DNA from: CAZICM01 sp964537685
GTDB taxonomy: Bacteria; Myxococcota_A; Polyangia; Polyangiales; Polyangiaceae
DNA: 19,772 bases
NCBI GenBank assembly: GCA_964537685.1
Contig: CAZICM010000102.1
Coordinates: 1-19,772, forward strand
Direction of reading: 5' to 3'
Positions within the stretch are counted from its first letter, which is position 1, and every line of letters starts with the position of its first letter. The notes beneath the pieces are model-generated. The model was given only the letters and a program-made list of their open reading frames with translations, made no database searches and was not told the DNA's origin. A program made the translations under genes and the position numbers. Positions 1 through 8,636 of the stretch are shown here, one piece after another.

Positions 1-1804
1 CCTCCCGCGTCCATGTATTGCCCTGATGCTTAAACGCCAATACATCAAAGCCCGCCGTCAATTGAATCCCGCCGTTTACCGCATAAGAACCGGGTACTAG
101 GATCTCATTCTGCCCATCCGCATCGATATCCGCAGGAATAAATTCGATATCACAAGGATGCTGAAGCAGTGCCGGAATAGCAATCGCATTTGCATCAAAA
201 CCTTGAAGCGTCCACAGATTCACCGACCATTCATGAACATTTTCAAATTGGCAGCTCACCAGATCCGGCATTCCATCGCCATTCACATCTGCTAAATGAG
301 ACGAAGCATTCGCCGAATTAAAATGCAGCGGAGGCGCCGAGCCTTGAGCATATATTCTCTTTGTATTGCTCTTCAGATATTGGGCCGGCTGCGCTCCATT
401 GGATGATATCAAAAAACCCCAATTCACATATTCGCCCCGAAGATCGTGCAACAATAGATCCATGCGGCCATCATGATTAAAATCGATCGGCGTCGCGCTC
501 TCGGGCGGCCCTGGCAAGTTCGTGATGGGATCGATCACATGCGGCTGTTCAAAGACAATCTGCGATGCATTAAAATAATTACCCTGCCCCTGATTCGGCA
601 ACAATCTCCATAGCGTCTTATCTTCTCCGGGCTCGAGCTGCGTATCTTGCTCCGATATTAAAAGATCATCCAGGCCATCCCCCGTCATATCCAGCGTCAT
701 CACGCTTCCAAGATCATTGCTCGGACCTGATAAACCCGTCATCAACTCGTCAAAACCTGTTCCCTGCCCATGATCATAAGAAAACTTTGTTGCGGGCTTG
801 CAGGCTTGATCCGAAGCGCATTCTTGAATGGACGAGAGCAGTATGCGCTGGGTATTCGGCGATGTCTGATATGAAAACCTATATTCTCGAACCAGTTTAT
901 CTTCAGGTCCCCGGGCTTCAATCTTCTTCAGTTTTAACGATCGTTTTATGATCATTCCCCGGGCATACAGCTCCCGGGGTGTCTGCGATTCATATTTGAA
1001 AACGAGAGCCCGCGACGCAGGTGCATCAGGATGATCCGTGTAATCGATTCGCTCAGGCCCAAACTCCAGCGTATGACCATCCACTGGATCGCGCTCATTC
1101 TTATAGCTATATAAAACCGCGTTCTCATTTCGATCCCGCTGCTTGGATATCAGCCATGAGCGAACTACGCCGTCGCGTGAAAACACTTTGCCGCTGTCTT
1201 CGCTGCCATATTCAAAGATCAGCCCCGACTTCGCATAGACCGTAAACGCTGCCGGCCCTTTTGCGTTTGAGCTCGCTATGATCTTCGAAAAAGAATCAGG
1301 AACCGTCCGGTATTCATTGGGCGCAACTTCCACCAAGCGCGCCCCGTCCATGCAAAACGCATCCCCCGTATCATCCCCAACCGCCTCAATCTCGCCATCG
1401 TCCGCTAGATTCTTGCCGCAGCGCGAAATCGCCGACAGTCCCCCCAGCGAAAACCCAAACCCCAAAAATCCGTCATCCGAGCCGCTTGAGTAGCGGACAG
1501 AAATGCCTGGCACCTGCCCAGCCCGCCCAGGAACCGCCTCGATCGCATACAAAAAATTTGCTTCGCCGGCGCTTGACACCGAGAACAAGAAGTGGTTGGC
1601 ACCTGCCTCCGCCGTTTCCCCATTCGGCAAATCAGAAAGTGGCCGCTCTTTATCAAAATCTGGACAGCCCCAATACAACCCGCCCGGTGGAAGCGGTGCA
1701 GGCGCCGCTGCAAATGGCGAAATCTTCGCGTCTCCGCACGCGCCCGCTACCAGCACCACAAAGAGCACACCTAGCAATCGAAGGGGCAGTCCTTGTTTGG
1801 GCAT
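1..1804 (-). CDS. SpvB/TcB-like toxin-family lipoprotein with FG-GAP repeats (3' part outside window)
   Basis: My own minus-strand translation is open from an ATG at 1804 to the window edge (about 601 codons); in-frame landmarks checked near 691 and 289 agree. The N-terminus is basic, then hydrophobic, ending in VAGAC (Cys23), which resembles a lipoprotein signal with a suboptimal lipobox. Residues ~75-130 contain PGRAGQVPGISVRYSSGS and GFGFSLGGLSAISR, the hallmark of the SpvB N-terminal domain shared by Salmonella SpvB and insecticidal TcB/TcaC proteins. Later segments carry FG-GAP/VCBS calcium-binding motifs: DMTGDGLDD, DFNHDGRMD, DVNGDGMPD, DIDADGQNE. In TcB proteins these parts form a beta-propeller and shell that precede Rhs repeats and a toxin tip. 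The C-terminal toxin or Rhs part would lie to the left, unseen. It is transcribed away from the cas genes. The family call is firm; toxin function is inference. Confidence 0.8.
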   Translation of the reverse strand, partial: MPKQGLPLRLLGVLFVVLVAGACGDAKISPFAAAPAPLPPGGLYWGCPDFDKERPLSDLPNGETAEAGANHFLFSVSSAGEANFLYAIEAVPGRAGQVPGISVRYSSGSDDGFLGFGFSLGGLSAISRCGKNLADDGEIEAVGDDTGDAFCMDGARLVEVAPNEYRTVPDSFSKIIASSNAKGPAAFTVYAKSGLIFEYGSEDSGKVFSRDGVVRSWLISKQRDRNENAVLYSYKNERDPVDGHTLEFGPERIDYTDHPDAPASRALVFKYESQTPRELYARGMIIKRSLKLKKIEARGPEDKLVREYRFSYQTSPNTQRILLSSIQECASDQACKPATKFSYDHGQGTGFDELMTGLSGPSNDLGSVMTLDMTGDGLDDLLISEQDTQLEPGEDKTLWRLLPNQGQGNYFNASQIVFEQPHVIDPITNLPGPPESATPIDFNHDGRMDLLLHDLRGEYVNWGFLISSNGAQPAQYLKSNTKRIYAQGSAPPLHFNSANASSHLADVNGDGMPDLVSCQFENVHEWSVNLWTLQGFDANAIAIPALLQHPCDIEFIPADIDADGQNEILVPGSYAVNGGIQLTAGFDVLAFKHQGNTWTRE

Positions 1805-1970
1805 GAAAGATAAATATCAGCTTCCTTGTCCAAAATCTTGTTTCACCGCGCAGAAAGCCCTGGCACCCTTTTCCCAGAAGAGCCCGTCTCCCTCGTTTCC
1901 AGCACCTGGCAGGCCCAACTTGCGCGGAAGCCGTCAAAACAAAGCAATATAAGCGCGCCTTTTCGGCTGT

Positions 1971-2307
1971 CCATGGACAAGCCCAACAGAGCGCGCGGGA
2001 TGCGGACGATATCCATGGATGGCAAACGCAACCCGCACGGGACGAGCGTGCGGTCCATGGACGGCAAACGCAACCCGCGCGGGACGGGCGTGCGGTCCAT
2101 GGACGGCAAACGCAACCCGCCCGGGATGAGCGCGCTGTCCATGGACGGCGAATGGCATCGCGGCCGAATTGCATGCCCGGTGCACGAACAAAAAACCCGG
2201 CGCGCACGGGAAAAGGCAAGCGTCCATGGATGGCCAAGGCGACCCGCGCGGGCGGCGAACATAGCGCATGGACAGCAAACCTTGAACGCGCGGGGCGCGC
2301 AAAAAGA
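1971..2307. repeat. Tandem repeat of about eight 42-bp units
   Basis: Units begin at 1971, 2013, 2055, 2097, 2139, 2182, 2224 and about 2266. Most start with CCATGGA and continue with a GGCAAACGCAACCCG-like core. The units starting at 2013, 2055 and 2097 are nearly identical; the outer ones are diverged, and the unit at 2139 is 43 bp. Because 42 is a multiple of 3, frames stay open on both strands. Differences between units are mostly non-synonymous in the plus frame, which argues against a conserved protein. The rest of 1805-2434 shows no convincing gene; 2335-2395 is richer in A and T and may hold the cas promoter, but I see no clear -35/-10 pair. Confidence 0.75.
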
Positions 2308-2434
2308 TGGGCGATCCCTCCCCTTCTGCGCTCCCGCTTTTTTAAAAACCTGCTTTTCCCCGACAAAATCAACACGCTTCCAGCTTTTTTCCCTTGAGGC
2401 GCCCTCCCAACACCCGCCATAACACCCGCTCACC

Positions 2435-3097
2435 ATGGTGGATATGCCCCTCTCCCGCTTGAGCGAAGATGACGACCTCGTCCCCATCTCCGCCCTCCAA
2501 CATTTTTTGTTTTGCGAACGCCAAGCCGCCCTTATTCATATCGAGCGCGTTTGGAAGGAAGATACGGCCACCGCCGAAGGGCGCCTCCTGCATGAGCGCG
2601 CCGATATCCCAGGACGCGAAAATCGCCGCGGCACCCGTATCGAGCGTTCGCTGATGCTCCGTAGCCAAAAATTGATGCTCTATGGCGTGGCCGATACCGT
2701 CGAGTTTCCCGCCCGGGGTAAGGCCGGCCCTCCTTTTCCTGTCGAATATAAACGGGGCCGGGTAAAAGATTTATTGGCCGATCAGGTACAGCTTTGCGCG
2801 CAGGCTTTATGCCTTGAGGAAATGCTGGGCGTACCGGTGCCGGCGGGCGCTATTTTTTATGGTGAAAGCCATAAGCGCCTCGATGTACCTTTCGATGAAA
2901 GCCTTCGCGCCAAAACCCAGGAAAGCGCCCTGCGCATGCACGCGCTTATCCGCAAGGGCGAACTGCCCCAAGCGGTGTATGGCCCAAAATGCAAGCGATG
3001 TTCGCTTGAATCGCTATGCCTGCCCAGGGTTCCAGCCGATGCTCAACGGACACATCGCTATTTAGAGCGGCTATTGACCCAAGATATAGATGCCTAA
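2435..3097 (+). CDS. cas4: CRISPR-associated exonuclease Cas4 (type I-C)
   Basis: This is a 220-residue Cas4 of the Dna2/RecB-like nuclease family. It acts with Cas1-Cas2 to trim prespacer ends and to select PAM-compatible DNA. The four iron-sulfur cysteines are visible: Cys27 in FLFCERQ, then Cys186, Cys189 and Cys195 in KCKRCSLESLC. The nuclease motifs are GVADTVEF (Asp87), VEYKRG (Glu104, Lys106) and DQVQLCAQAL. Length and the QHFLFCERQAALIHIE start match type I-C Cas4 proteins. The start at 2435 has no strong ribosome binding site; an in-frame ATG at 2444 is an alternative. It is the first gene of a cas4-cas1-cas2 operon, with cas1 starting 22 nt after its stop. No Cascade genes lie upstream, where type I-C loci normally keep them. 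Confidence 0.95.
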   Translation: MVDMPLSRLSEDDDLVPISALQHFLFCERQAALIHIERVWKEDTATAEGRLLHERADIPGRENRRGTRIERSLMLRSQKLMLYGVADTVEFPARGKAGPPFPVEYKRGRVKDLLADQVQLCAQALCLEEMLGVPVPAGAIFYGESHKRLDVPFDESLRAKTQESALRMHALIRKGELPQAVYGPKCKRCSLESLCLPRVPADAQRTHRYLERLLTQDIDA

Positions 3098-3119
3098 TCC
3101 CGGAGGATCTTTATATTTT

Positions 3120-4151
3120 ATGAATCTTCAACTAAATACCCTATTCGTTACCTTGGATGGAGCCTATCTTCATAAAGATCATGCCACGCTGGTCGTCAAG
3201 CAGGAAGGCGAAACCAAGCTTCAGATTCCCATGGCCCATTTAGCATCGGTGGTATGCATGGGGCGCGTCGGCCTATCGCCGGAACTGATGGGCGCATTAA
3301 GCGAAGCGAACATCCATGTTGCCTTTTTCTCTGCGAATGGACGCTTTTTAGCCCGGGTGGAAGGCATGCCGGGCGGGAATGTGCTCTTACGGCGGAGTCA
3401 ATTCCGGGCGGCGGACAGCCGGGAGAAGAGTTTATCGCTGGCGCGATCGATGGTGATTGGGAAAGTGGCGAATACCCGTTCATTTTTAATGCATGCGCGG
3501 CGGGATGCGGGAGACGGCAAGAAGGGGGAGCTTAAGACCGCGTGTGAGCGGTTATCGATTCATTTAAGAGCGCTTGCATCGGCGGATAACCTAGAGACGG
3601 TACGGGGATTGGAAGGCATAGCGGCGAAGGATTATTTTGGGGTATTTGATCATTTAATTAAAAGGCCGGAGGCAGAATTCCGATTTGAAGGCCGGAGCCG
3701 GAGGCCGCCGCGGGATCGGATGAACGCGCTTTTATCGTTTGGCTATGCATTATTGATGCAAGACTGTGCGGGTGCGCTGATGGGGATGGGGCTGGATCCT
3801 GGGGTAGGATTTTTACATGAGGAGCGGCCTGGCCGATTATGTTTAGCGTTGGACATGATGGAGGAGCTACGGTGTGCGGTGGTGGATCGGCTGATGTTAT
3901 CGCTGGTGAACCGTGGGCAGCTTGCGGTGGAAGACTTTATGGAGGAGGCTTCGGGAGGATACCGATTAAAGGACGAAGCGCGCAAGAAGGTATTGGTAGC
4001 GTATCAAGAGAACAAGCAGCAAGAGGTGAGGCATATCTTTTTGGATCAGGCGACGGTATGGGGGCGGGTGCCGCATTTACAGGCGCAATTATTGGCGCGG
4101 GCGCTGCGTGAAGGCGGAGCAGGGGAGTACGCGCCATTTTCGATAAGATAG
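3120..4151 (+). CDS. cas1: CRISPR-associated integrase Cas1 (type I-C)
   Basis: Cas1 is the metal-dependent integrase that inserts new spacers at the leader end of an array, in complex with Cas2. I chose the ATG at 3120 (343 residues) rather than the one at 3090, because MNLQLNTLFVT aligns with the usual Cas1-C start and GGAGGA lies at 3102-3107. Active-site residues are Glu165 in LEGIAAKDYF, His233 in GFLHEERPG and Glu248 in LALDMMEELR. These are the conserved E, H and acidic positions of the family, so the enzyme looks intact. cas4 ends 22 nt upstream and cas2 starts 13 nt downstream, consistent with one operon. Confidence 0.96.
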   Translation: MNLQLNTLFVTLDGAYLHKDHATLVVKQEGETKLQIPMAHLASVVCMGRVGLSPELMGALSEANIHVAFFSANGRFLARVEGMPGGNVLLRRSQFRAADSREKSLSLARSMVIGKVANTRSFLMHARRDAGDGKKGELKTACERLSIHLRALASADNLETVRGLEGIAAKDYFGVFDHLIKRPEAEFRFEGRSRRPPRDRMNALLSFGYALLMQDCAGALMGMGLDPGVGFLHEERPGRLCLALDMMEELRCAVVDRLMLSLVNRGQLAVEDFMEEASGGYRLKDEARKKVLVAYQENKQQEVRHIFLDQATVWGRVPHLQAQLLARALREGGAGEYAPFSIR

Positions 4152-4164
4152 GAGGGAGGGAGCG

Positions 4165-4455
4165 ATGATGGTATTGATATGTTATGATGTAGCACAAGAC
4201 GACAAGGCCGGGGCGAAGCGACTGAGGCGGGTATCGGAAGCGTGTAAAGACTATGGGGTACGTGTACAGTATTCGGTATTTGAGTGCCGGATTGACGGAG
4301 TGATATGGGTCAATTTACGGAACCGGTTATTGAGCGAGATCGATTTGGGGAAGGACAGTTTGAGATTTTATTTTATCCGAGAGAACGACGCGGAGCGGAC
4401 AGAGCATCATGGGGTGAGAAAGCCAGTGGATCCGACGGGGGCGCTGGTGGTCTAG
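4165..4455 (+). CDS. cas2: CRISPR-associated protein Cas2 (type I-C)
   Basis: This 96-residue ferredoxin-fold protein is the structural dimer at the centre of the Cas1-Cas2 integration complex. MMVLICYDVAQDD carries the conserved N-terminal beta strand and Asp8; RVQYSVFECRID, KDSLRFYFI and the ending PTGALVV are typical of the I-C Cas2 subgroup. A GGAGGGAGGGAG ribosome binding site sits directly before tandem ATG codons at 4165 and 4168. It is the last cas gene before the leader and array. Confidence 0.96.
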   Translation: MMVLICYDVAQDDKAGAKRLRRVSEACKDYGVRVQYSVFECRIDGVIWVNLRNRLLSEIDLGKDSLRFYFIRENDAERTEHHGVRKPVDPTGALVV

Positions 4456-4655
4456 CGCGGATCGATGCGGACGCGGGAGAGCTGGGGGGTTCGCGCATAA
4501 TGCGGGGCGTGCGGGGATTTGGTTTTTTTTGGTTTTTTTGTTTGGGAGGAGAGCGGGATGGGAGTAGGATGGCGGGCGCCGCATTGCTCTTTGGTGGCCG
4601 GTTCGCGAAAAGCGGTTGTTTTTTCGAGGGATTTTGGGCACTTAGGGGGCGCGGC
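4456..4655 (+). promoter_or_regulatory. CRISPR leader
   Basis: The 200 nt between the cas2 stop and the first repeat hold no gene. They include a striking run of thymines broken by GG near 4519-4541, within otherwise G-rich sequence. Leaders usually lie on this cas-proximal side and carry the array promoter and the integration signal next to repeat 1. I see no confident promoter boxes; the assignment rests on position and composition. Confidence 0.6.
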
Positions 4656-7056
4656 GTCGCTCTCTTCTTATGAAGAGGGCGTGGATTGAAACCTGTGCCC
4701 GACGAGCTCACCGGCCTTGTCGAGCAGGTCGCTCTCTTCTTATGAAGAGGGCGTGGATTGAAACTCGATCGCCGATGTTATCGCCGCGCGGATCGGCCTG
4801 TCGCTCTCTTCTTATGAAGAGGGCGTGGATTGAAACTAAAACGCCGCTGTACGTCTCTGCTGGCAGCGTGGTCGCTCTCTTCTTATGAAGAGGGCGTGGA
4901 TTGAAACTATTCGATCGTATGCGGCGACATGCTGCGCCTGCAGTCGCTCTCTTCTTATGAAGAGGGCGTGGATTGAAACGCGATGGTCGCTTCCGCTATG
5001 CGTGGGATCGAGGGTCGCTCTCTTCTTATGAAGAGGGCGTGGATTGAAACTCGAAGGCCGACACGGAGGAGCAGATCCGCGTGCGCGTCGCTCTCTTCTT
5101 ATGAAGAGGGCGTGGATTGAAACAATGACCAAAGGAAAGGAGACGGAGGTAGATGAAAGGTCGCTCTCTTCTTATGAAGAGGGCGTGGATTGAAACGTTG
5201 ATCCAATATCCCCCGCACACATAATCACGTCGCTCTCTTCTTATGAAGAGGGCGTGGATTGAAACTGTACCTTGCTTCTTTGGTATTCCTTGCCCCCAAT
5301 GTCGCTCTCTTCTTATGAAGAGGGCGTGGATTGAAACCTTCATCTTCGTCGCCTCCTCCTGCACTCGCCCAAGTCGCTCTCTTCTTATGAAGAGGGCGTG
5401 GATTGAAACAGCACTTGTTTGATATCCCATCCCGTGTCAATCACGTCGCTCTCTTCTTATGAAGAGGGCGTGGATTGAAACCTATCAATCGATAGCAATT
5501 CCGCGGGCAAAGGCTCGTCGCTCTCTTCTTATGAAGAGGGCGTGGATTGAAACACTTTATCTCCATTGTTTGAAGACATGGAGCATCAGTCGCTCTCTTC
5601 TTATGAAGAGGGCGTGGATTGAAACCACCAATCCGGGCGAGGACCCCAAACACTGTATCGTCGCTCTCTTCTTATGAAGAGGGCGTGGATTGAAACTGTT
5701 ATCAGTGACAAAAAGCCCTCAATATACACAAGTCGCTCTCTTCTTATGAAGAGGGCGTGGATTGAAACGCCGAGCCGCTGCGGCAGCCCGGCGGCTGGGC
5801 AAGTCGCTCTCTTCTTATGAAGAGGGCGTGGATTGAAACCGGGAACGCTCGCGCGTCTTGCTAGACAGCCTGTCGCTCTCTTCTTATGAAGAGGGCGTGG
5901 ATTGAAACCGACGGGATCTGCCTGATCTGCCTCATGTGCCTAGTCGCTCTCTTCTTATGAAGAGGGCGTGGATTGAAACGGGTCTTGCGCCCTAACTAGC
6001 ACGCGATACGTGAGTCGCTCTCTTCTTATGAAGAGGGCGTGGATTGAAACTGAGCTTCTTCCGCCGCTGCTTTGAGTTCTTCAAGTCGCTCTCTTCTTAT
6101 GAAGAGGGCGTGGATTGAAACGGATGCTCTGTCGCGCGCCTTGAATCATCTCAAAGTCGCTCTCTTCTTATGAAGAGGGCGTGGATTGAAACATCAACGA
6201 AAAGCTCATGACGCAGACCTTGTGCAATCGTCGCTCTCTTCTTATGAAGAGGGCGTGGATTGAAACGTAGATCGGGTGACATTTAGGCGACGCCCTGACC
6301 ACGTCGCTCTCTTCTTATGAAGAGGGCGTGGATTGAAACGCCGATATGGCGCGCAGTCCGCGCGTTGACCTTCGGTCGCTCTCTTCTTATGAAGAGGGCG
6401 TGGATTGAAACCATCGCTCACGGCGTCCCATCCCCAGCGCCCATCGGGGTCGCTCTCTTCTTATGAAGAGGGCGTGGATTGAAACCCGTCCGGACCGATA
6501 CCTCGCTTAAACCAGGTGAGGTCGCTCTCTTCTTATGAAGAGGGCGTGGATTGAAACGTGACTTCGCGCGGAGTCGCATTGCTTATCGAAGTCGCTCTCT
6601 TCTTATGAAGAGGGCGTGGATTGAAACCGGTGACGGTTACGGTTACGGTGCCGGTTACGGGTCGCTCTCTTCTTATGAAGAGGGCGTGGATTGAAACGAT
6701 TGGCGATAAACGGATGCAGGAGCCCCCACGATGTCGCTCTCTTCTTATGAAGAGGGCGTGGATTGAAACGATTGGCGATAAACGGATGCAGGAGCCCCCA
6801 CGATGTCGCTCTCTTCTTATGAAGAGGGCGTGGATTGAAACTTGGCTGCTGCGATGTATGCCATCAGGGCGAACGCGTCGCTCTCTTCTTATGAAGAGGG
6901 CGTGGATTGAAACAGCATCCGGCTTGCGTGGGAGAAAGAGGCTTGGGCGTCGCTCTCTTCTTATGAAGAGGGCGTGGATTGAAACATGAACGACCACATC
7001 GCTTTTCGGATCTCTTCGGGTCGCTCTCTTCTTATGAAGAGGGCGTGGATTGAAAC
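4656..7056 (+). CRISPR. Type I-C CRISPR array, 34 repeats and 33 spacers
   Basis: A 37-nt repeat beginning GTCGCTCTC and ending GATTGAAAC occurs 34 times; first copy 4656-4692, last copy 7020-7056. I found no sequence variant, including in the last copy. Spacers are about 32-37 nt. The repeat folds as GCTCTCTTC/GAAGAGGGC around a TTAT loop (9 bp with one T-G wobble). The ending TGGATTGAAAC matches the 11-nt 5' handle left by Cas5d cleavage in type I-C. The repeat is about 5 nt longer than the common 32-nt I-C repeat, the extra length being in the stem-loop half. Short reading frames through the array are artefacts of the repeat. Confidence 0.98.
6661..6804 (+). repeat. Duplicated repeat-spacer unit inside the array
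   Basis: The 72-nt unit 6661-6732 is followed by an identical copy, 6733-6804. Spacers 29 (6698-6732) and 30 (6770-6804) are therefore the same 35 nt, starting GATTGGCGATAAACGG. This suggests a slip or recombination between repeats, or capture of one protospacer twice. Confidence 0.95.
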
Positions 7057-7068
7057 TTATAACAGCGA

Positions 7069-7089
7069 GGATTCAACTCCGATGAATCC
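7069..7089. repeat. Inverted repeat directly after the CRISPR array
   Basis: GGATTCA at 7069-7075 and TGAATCC at 7083-7089 can pair as a 7-bp stem with a 7-nt loop, 12 nt past the last repeat. No T-run follows, so it is not a classical terminator. Confidence 0.35.
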
Positions 7090-7413
7090 GCGCTGAACGA
7101 AACACACTGCAAATCACACGAAGGGGTCGCAGGAAAGGATGCCGAAGCCCCAGCGATCGCATTGATGGCTGATGAAGATGCAGGGATGCCAGCGCTGAAA
7201 AATCCCCGCCGAATGAGCCGCCATCGGAAAATAAGCAATACGCCATTCCCACCTCGGCGCCCATCCCTGCCCTAACCTCCCCGCTCCCGCCATCCTGTCA
7301 CCAAATGGTGTTGCAGGAAGGCGCATTGTCCGACTGATGCGTTTTGCAATTCGTGCTTCAATCTGTCCAAGCTCTGTGGCTTTGAGGGATACGGCGATTG
7401 CCAAGGTAGCCGA

Positions 7414-7437
7414 TCAACAACTCAACAGTTGCATTTG
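7414..7437. repeat. Intergenic 24-nt repeat, copy A
   Basis: These 24 nt, starting TCAACAACTCAACAG and ending GCATTTG, are identical to 13590-13613. The element contains a small perfect inverted repeat, CAACT/AGTTG around CAAC. It lies about 160 nt before the gene at 7596. Confidence 0.7.
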
Positions 7438-7537
7438 TCTTGTTTTGTTTCGGCTGTTTTCCATCTCGATCTCCCTCCGAATCGATTGATTCTCGAGGCA
7501 CTTCAATTGCGCCGCAAAATCTGATAGCCACAAAAAA

Positions 7538-7565
7538 GCGGCCGATGTAATGAGACGCCGGCCGC
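7538..7565. repeat. GC-rich inverted repeat upstream of the envelope cluster
   Basis: GCGGCCG (7538-7544) and CGGCCGC (7559-7565) are perfect inverted copies separated by 14 nt; a short T-run follows at about 7575. It could terminate leftover array transcription or be an operator for the gene starting at 7596; the loop is long for a terminator. Confidence 0.35.
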
Positions 7566-7595
7566 ACGGGAACCCTTTTTAGATAAGGCCACCCA

Positions 7596-8636
7596 ATGAA
7601 AAAATTGCTACGATTTGCCTGCTTTGTGCAAGTCCTGTTTGGTCTTGCTTTTTTTTCTGGCCGAACTGCGCGCGCTCAGTCGAATTCCGAAGAGGTGTTC
7701 AACATGCTCTTCGAGCAGGGCAGCAAAGCCGCTGATAAAGACAACTTCAATGAAACGATCGCGGCTTGGATTCCTGCATATCGCATCAAGCCACACTATA
7801 AGATCGCCTGCGGTATCGGCCGCCTCTCCCTGCGCTTGGAACGCCTTGTGGAGGCCGCAACCTGGCTGAATCGATGCAGGCTCACCGCGCCGCCACCAAA
7901 AACAGACGAAGGCATCGCGAGGCGCGGCACGGAGTTGGTCGAGCTTGAGGTCGCAAAAGCGCATCTCATCACCGCAGCCGTTCATGCAGAACCAGGGGCA
8001 ACGATCTTTGCTCACGGTGACGAAATGGGGATCGCTCCGCTCAACGTGACCCTGTTTTTTGCGCCCGGTAAAAACTCGATCGAGGCGCGGAAATCAGGCG
8101 AAACCATGACCATAGCTTTTGAGGGCGAGCGTGGTCAGGAACTCACTATCGATTTAAGGCCGCGCCAATTGCCCGCGCGCGTCGTCCCTATCTCAGACGC
8201 AGAAACCCCTTCGCCTCTCGTGACCGCGCCTGTGCCTGCTCCGGCCACCCTCACCATGCCCTCGTGGGAACCCAAGCCCGCAACGTGGCGCTCATGGGGC
8301 AAAATTGCCCGAAGCAACGTCTACATTTTTACGATGGGTGGTGCTTTTGCCCTCGGCGGTTACTTTGCTCTTGTGAGCGAGGGAATGCAGGACAGCCACG
8401 AAATGGAGCTCAGCATGGCGGTGAAATACACGCGAATGGGGCTCTATGTGGAAGCTGCTTCCGCACTTGACTCGGCCAAATCCGCGAACTTCTGGCGCCT
8501 TGTGTCTTCCGGATTTTCGACCGCGTTTCTTATCGCCGGTAGCACGATGGCTAGTGGATGGCTGGGCGCCGTGACGTTGGACAATGTTTCGATTGGCCGT
8601 GACTCGGCCTTGGTTCAAGGGAGTTTTCGATGGTGA
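7596..8636 (+). CDS. Secreted TPR-like protein with PEGA-like segment
   Basis: This 346-residue protein has a clear Sec signal peptide (MKKLLRFACFVQVLFGLAFF, then a likely cleavage after ARAQ). Residues ~30-125 are helical and TPR-like (FEQGSKAADKDNFNETIAAW, then KIACGIGRLSLRLERL). Residues ~130-170 (PGATIFAHGDEMGIAPLNV) look like a PEGA or carboxypeptidase-regulatory-type beta domain. A proline-rich linker leads to hydrophobic segments near 243-263 and 305-325, and the protein ends in alternating hydrophobics with a terminal aromatic (GSFRW). This architecture is common in myxobacterial envelope proteins of unknown function. Its stop overlaps the start of the next gene by 7 nt, so the two are translationally coupled. 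Confidence 0.8.
   Translation: MKKLLRFACFVQVLFGLAFFSGRTARAQSNSEEVFNMLFEQGSKAADKDNFNETIAAWIPAYRIKPHYKIACGIGRLSLRLERLVEAATWLNRCRLTAPPPKTDEGIARRGTELVELEVAKAHLITAAVHAEPGATIFAHGDEMGIAPLNVTLFFAPGKNSIEARKSGETMTIAFEGERGQELTIDLRPRQLPARVVPISDAETPSPLVTAPVPAPATLTMPSWEPKPATWRSWGKIARSNVYIFTMGGAFALGGYFALVSEGMQDSHEMELSMAVKYTRMGLYVEAASALDSAKSANFWRLVSSGFSTAFLIAGSTMASGWLGAVTLDNVSIGRDSALVQGSFRW

Larger units (their letters stand above)
7057..7595. other. Gene-poor stretch between array and envelope gene cluster
   Basis: I find no recognisable protein in either strand; minus-strand frames at 7032-7238, 7114-7404 and 7358-7567 resemble nothing I know and overlap one another. Contents worth noting are an inverted repeat just past the array (7069-7089, GGATTCA/TGAATCC), one copy of an intergenic 24-nt repeat (7414-7437), and a GC-rich inverted repeat (7538-7565) before the next gene. 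Confidence 0.5.

Noticed and set aside
1826..2422. Plus-strand 198-codon open frame across the 42-bp repeats
   Set aside because: It stays open because the unit is a multiple of 3 and GC-rich; minus frames are equally open and unit differences are mostly non-synonymous. No family resemblance.
4305..4673. 122-codon plus frame overlapping cas2 and the leader
   Set aside because: It is a shifted frame of cas2 continuing into the leader; its product is Gly/Arg-rich with no family match.
4670..6997. Many short frames with SLLMKRAWIET or FNPRPLHKKRAT repeats
   Set aside because: They are translations of the CRISPR repeat in different frames, not genes.
7114..7404. Minus-strand 96-codon frame after the array
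   Set aside because: No family recognised, overlapping competing frames and no ribosome binding site support; kept as a gene-poor stretch.
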